NCBI GenBank assembly: GCA_041748615.1
Contig: JBGTCY010000132.1
Location: 1 to 9,292 of the forward strand
Origin: JBGTCY01 sp041748615
GTDB taxonomy: Bacteria > Bacteroidota > Bacteroidia > Chitinophagales > CAIOSU01
Length of the DNA stretch: 9,292 bases
Reading direction: 5' to 3'
Shown here: piece after piece, positions 6,333 through 9,292 of the stretch
Numbering within the stretch: position 1 is the stretch's first letter
Layout of the letters: each line of letters opens with the position of its first letter
Notes under the pieces: generated by a model
Told to the model about the DNA's origin: nothing
Database searches by the model: none
What the model saw: only the letters and a program-made list of their open reading frames with translations
Position numbers and translations under genes: made by a program

Positions 6333-7262
6333 TTGGAAAAATCCCGACATACTCAGCTTATCCGCGATGAAGCAAAACGGCTGGGATTCAGTTATGTTGG
6401 AATTTCAAAAGCTGAAAAATTAGAGGAAGAAGCGCGGCTGCTTGAAAATTGGTTGAACGAAAACCGGCATGGGAAAATGAATTACATGGCGAATCATTTT
6501 GACCTGCGGGTTGACCCTACTCTCTTGGTCCCGGGCGCAAAAACAGTCGTTTCCCTGATGTTTAATTATTACACCCGCAAGAAACAAACGGATCATACAG
6601 CGCCTAAAATTTCGATGTACGCATTCGGAAAGGATTATCATGGTGTGATTAAAAAAAAGCTGAAGGAACTTTTAAATTTCATCCATAAAAACATTGGCAA
6701 TGTAAGTGGAAGAGCGTTTGTGGATTCCGCTCCTGTGCTTGAAAAAGCATGGGCAAAAAAAAGCGGAATCGGCTGGGTTGGAAAGAACTCCAATCTCATT
6801 CATCCCAAAAGCGGTTCTTTTTTTTTCCTTGCCGAACTCATCCTTGATTTGGAACTGGAACCCGACACTCCCATTCGCGATTATTGCGGCACCTGCACCG
6901 CCTGCATTGATGCTTGTCCGACTGACGCGATTGTTCAGCCTTATGTGGTGGATGGAAGTAAGTGCATATCGTATTTCACGATAGAACTGAAAGATGCAAT
7001 CATCCCCAAAGAAGTAAAAGGGAAATTTGAAAATTGGGCTTTCGGTTGCGACATCTGCCAGGACGTGTGTCCCTGGAACCGTTTTTCAACACAACATCGG
7101 GAGCCTGACTTTGAGCCATCTCCCGAACTGCTGACGATGACAAAAAACGAATGGGAAGAAATCACCGAAGATGTTTTTGAACATCTGTTTAAAAATTCAC
7201 CCATGAAACGGGCTAAGTTTTCAGGATTAAAGCGCAATATTGATTTTTTGAAAAAAGAATAA
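6333..7262 (+). CDS. queG: Epoxyqueuosine reductase QueG
   Basis: This 309-residue cytoplasmic enzyme performs the last step of queuosine synthesis, reducing epoxyqueuosine to queuosine in the tRNA anticodon wobble position with a cobalamin cofactor and two [4Fe-4S] clusters. FVDSAPVLEKAWAKKSG (129-145) includes Asp131, matching the catalytic acid, and is followed by GIGWVGKNSNLI. The ferredoxin-like part has CGTCTACIDACP (Cys185, 188, 191, 195), a lone Cys211 and CDICQDVCPWN (Cys239, 242, 246), the full ligand set. The C-terminal HEAT-repeat part of longer homologues is absent, which is common. No ATG lies at the N-terminus: the frame opens after a TGA at 6297-6299 and the best start is TTG at 6333. 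It is divergent from the asparaginase-like gene. No other queuosine gene is in the window. Confidence 0.95.
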   Translation: MEKSRHTQLIRDEAKRLGFSYVGISKAEKLEEEARLLENWLNENRHGKMNYMANHFDLRVDPTLLVPGAKTVVSLMFNYYTRKKQTDHTAPKISMYAFGKDYHGVIKKKLKELLNFIHKNIGNVSGRAFVDSAPVLEKAWAKKSGIGWVGKNSNLIHPKSGSFFFLAELILDLELEPDTPIRDYCGTCTACIDACPTDAIVQPYVVDGSKCISYFTIELKDAIIPKEVKGKFENWAFGCDICQDVCPWNRFSTQHREPDFEPSPELLTMTKNEWEEITEDVFEHLFKNSPMKRAKFSGLKRNIDFLKKE

Positions 7263-7316
7263 TTCCGCATTAAATTTAACCTTTGTTGAATTCATCTTTA
7301 AAATACTACCAAACTC

Positions 7317-7886
7317 ATGTACCTGTTTTTTGATACCGAAACCACCGGCTTACCCCGCAACTATAAAGCGCCTGTGACAGACCTGAACAACTGGCCGCGG
7401 ATGATTCAAATCGCCTGGATACTCTATGACAACAAAGGCACATTGGTTGAATCTCAAAATGCCATCATCATCCCCGATGGCTTTTCAATTCCGGATGACG
7501 CGGCTAAAATACATGGTATCACCACAGCGCGCGCGCTCAATGAAGGAGTAGAGTTGTATGAGATTTTATCGGGCTTTCAGTCATTGACAGATGAGGTTGA
7601 TTATTTGGTCGCGCACAATATCAGTTTTGATGAAAAAATCGCAGGCGCGGAATTTCTGAGAATGAAAATGCCGAACAAGATACCTTCGAAAAGACGGATT
7701 TGCACCATGGAAAGCTCCGTGAATTATTGCGCCCTGCCCGGAAAGTATGGGTACAAGTGGCCCAAACTTTCAGAATTGCATTACAAATTGTTTAACACCG
7801 GTTTCGAAGAAGCCCATAATGCCGCGGTGGACATTGAAGTAACAGCAAAATGTTTTTGGGAAATGAAGAAAAGGGGAATCCTTTGA
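7317..7886 (+). CDS. DEDDh-family 3'-5' exonuclease (RNase T/DnaQ-like)
   Basis: This 189-residue single-domain protein has all five residues of the DEDDh active site. Asp6 and Glu8 lie in FFDTETTGLP, Asp105 in HNISFDEKI, and His167 and Asp172 in HNAAVDIEVTAKCF. KIHGIT (64-69) is also typical. Such enzymes trim 3' ends of DNA or RNA with two metal ions; standalone versions in Bacteroidota are of unassigned role and may act in repair or RNA turnover. There is no polymerase or BRCT domain attached, so it is not obviously the proofreading subunit. It starts 54 bp after queG on the same strand and may share its transcript. It ends before a hairpin cluster that separates it from a convergent gene. 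Confidence 0.9.
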   Translation: MYLFFDTETTGLPRNYKAPVTDLNNWPRMIQIAWILYDNKGTLVESQNAIIIPDGFSIPDDAAKIHGITTARALNEGVELYEILSGFQSLTDEVDYLVAHNISFDEKIAGAEFLRMKMPNKIPSKRRICTMESSVNYCALPGKYGYKWPKLSELHYKLFNTGFEEAHNAAVDIEVTAKCFWEMKKRGIL

Positions 7887-7894
7887 CATTTGCC

Positions 7895-8015
7895 CTCGCC
7901 TCTGGCGAGTGGGAAGCATCAGCCGGCATCTTGCCGAAGCGTAGCAAAAGCATCAACAAATAAAACCCGGTCAGCCGGAGGCTGAATAATAGCACACGCT
8001 CGCCAGAGGCGAGCG
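7895..8015. repeat. GC-rich cluster of inverted repeats (REP-like), possible bidirectional terminator
   Basis: CTCGCCTCTGGCGAG at 7895-7909 recurs as its exact inverted complement at 7999-8013. Each copy is also a hairpin by itself: 6-bp arms on the left, and 8-bp arms CGCTCGCC/GGCGAGCG (7997-8015) on the right. Between them, TCAGCC-GGA-GGCTGA (7971-7985) is a third hairpin. The cluster is more GC-rich than its surroundings and fills the 146-bp gap between the convergent exonuclease and T9SS-protein genes. It looks like a REP- or BIME-type dispersed repeat that may also stop transcription or protect mRNA ends from both sides. Confidence 0.7.
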
Positions 8016-8032
8016 AAAGCGGGCTTCTGAAA

Positions 8033-9292
8033 CTACAGTACTTTTAATTGGTGCGTAATCCGTTCATCATTACTTCGGACACTCATGAGATAGACCCCTT
8101 TATTGATGTTTTTCGGCAATTTAATATTGAAGAATGAACTGTTGAATGTAGTTATGGTTGTCTGATAAATCAGTTTGCCGCTCATGTCATGGATTTCTAT
8201 ATTGTATAGTTTTTGAACAGAAGAGTTGCTGTTGAACTGAATCTGAATTTGACCTTCAACAACCGGGTTTGGAAAAACATTTATTTCCGTTGCTGACGCA
8301 AGATTGACTGCCACAATTTTCGAATAGGTGAAAGTGCCGTCATAGTCCACTTGTTTTAACCGGTAGTATGAAATTCCTGAATGCGGATTTTTATCTACTG
8401 TATGATAATACAAAGTGCTGGCGCTGTTTCCTGCTCCTTTTTGTGAATGTATATCTTCGAATTGAATCCCATCAACCGCTCTTTCAACAAAAAAAGAATC
8501 ATTATTGATTTCCGTTGCGGTAATCCAGGTTATTGCAACATGGTTGTTTTCTAATTGTGCATCAAAACTTAATAATTCTATTGGTAAACCGGTAGCATTG
8601 GAAGTACCCTTACCAATTCCAAATTCTGAAAAATCAACTAATCCCATTCTCAGACTATATCCATCAGAAACTAATCTTCCGGTTCCATTTTCACCATTTA
8701 AGGTTCCTCCACCGGAGGTCCAATCAGCGCCTGAAGTTGAATAGGATGGGCGTTTCAAGGGTGCAAACAGGTTGTCTTGCAAGCCGTAATAATTCCCCGT
8801 GTATAAACGGATGGAATAACTTCCCCCGTAGGGTTGCATGTTGGGAATGATTTCCCACACACCTTCTGTGCACATTTCATTATAATAAATCCAGCTATCA
8901 GAAGCCTGCATGTCAAAGTCATTGTGATTATTTAAACTTTTAAAACCGGCAGTTAAATAGTTTGTTCCTGTGAGATTATTATTCACTAATTCAGCGAGGT
9001 AATAATTTTCGGCACTCCCCCCATTTCCCATTGGAAAAGCATAAGTGTTTGTATTCGTAGAAATGCTTCTTCGCAGATTGCCGTGAATAAACCCGGAAGC
9101 GCTGTGTCCGACAATGGCGCTGCCTGATGAATTGGTAATAATCACTGTATCATTGAAAGTTGTGATTACGCCATCTGATAATACTAACAAATTACTGACC
9201 GGCAGATTGCCGTCAAGTGTAACACCCGTGCCTGAATTATTCACCGTCAGATTATGAAAAGGTTGTCCATTCGCCCTGATGTCCTGCCCGTT
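8033..9292 (-). CDS. Surface or secreted protein with T9SS type A sorting domain, 5' end outside window
   Basis: The frame is open from the window edge to a TAG at 8033-8035, giving 419 residues of the C-terminal part; no true start is visible, and an internal GTG at 9244 should not be taken as one. The N-terminal visible part (NLTVNNSGTGVTLDGNLPV) has the repeating beta-strand look of Bacteroidota adhesin-like proteins. A middle segment resembles a fibronectin type III-like domain: LLSFDAQLENNHVAITWIT, then SFFVERAVDG and SYYRLKQVDYDGTFTYSKIV. The last 80 or so residues (VFPNPVVEG, LYNIEIHDMSGKLIYQ, LPKNINKGVYLMSV, ITHQLKVL) form a T9SS type A sorting domain. Such domains direct export across the outer membrane and are cleaved during attachment or release. 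Function beyond export is unknown. Confidence 0.93.
   Translation of the reverse strand, partial: NGQDIRANGQPFHNLTVNNSGTGVTLDGNLPVSNLLVLSDGVITTFNDTVIITNSSGSAIVGHSASGFIHGNLRRSISTNTNTYAFPMGNGGSAENYYLAELVNNNLTGTNYLTAGFKSLNNHNDFDMQASDSWIYYNEMCTEGVWEIIPNMQPYGGSYSIRLYTGNYYGLQDNLFAPLKRPSYSTSGADWTSGGGTLNGENGTGRLVSDGYSLRMGLVDFSEFGIGKGTSNATGLPIELLSFDAQLENNHVAITWITATEINNDSFFVERAVDGIQFEDIHSQKGAGNSASTLYYHTVDKNPHSGISYYRLKQVDYDGTFTYSKIVAVNLASATEINVFPNPVVEGQIQIQFNSNSSVQKLYNIEIHDMSGKLIYQTTITTFNSSFFNIKLPKNINKGVYLMSVRSNDERITHQLKVL

Noticed and set aside
8033..9244. A complete 403-residue gene starting at GTG 9244
   Set aside because: The same frame continues open for 16 more codons to the window edge with the same beta-rich character and there is no signal peptide, so the gene starts outside the window.

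Overview
The window most likely comes from a member of the Bacteroidota. It is moderately AT-rich, most genes lack a clear Shine-Dalgarno sequence, and the last gene encodes a protein with a C-terminal type IX secretion (T9SS type A) sorting domain, which is characteristic of that phylum. The sequence does not let me name a genus. I see no phage or plasmid genes, CRISPR array, tRNA or rRNA.

Layout: at the left edge is the C-terminal end of a BadF/BcrA-type sugar kinase, followed on the same strand by murQ (N-acetylmuramic acid 6-phosphate etherase). Together these look like a cell-wall amino-sugar recycling module. A palindromic interspersed repeat separates murQ from a convergent AlkA-type DNA glycosylase gene. 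Divergent from the glycosylase is a 488-residue SLC13/DASS sodium-anion symporter gene. The intergenic space between those two holds a roughly 90-bp element with terminal inverted repeats.

The central minus-strand block (about 6212 down to 3510) reads asparaginase-fold protein, transglutaminase-like protein, GNAT/FemAB-like acyltransferase, and finally a tiny signal-peptide ORF overlapping two adjacent perfect palindromes. The transglutaminase and acyltransferase genes are 10 bp apart and almost certainly co-transcribed. The asparaginase gene is separated from them by a possible terminator.

On the plus strand follow queG (epoxyqueuosine reductase, tRNA modification) and a DEDDh 3'-5' exonuclease gene. 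A GC-rich cluster of hairpins then lies between the exonuclease and a convergent, 5'-truncated gene for a T9SS-exported surface or secreted protein.

Most of this is ordinary housekeeping content. I found no clear new multi-gene defence or mobile system. The best candidates for follow-up are the uncharacterised transglutaminase/acyltransferase pair, the single-domain asparaginase that appears to lack a catalytic lysine, the tiny secreted-peptide ORF with its paired palindromes, and the three different palindromic repeat elements in the intergenic regions.
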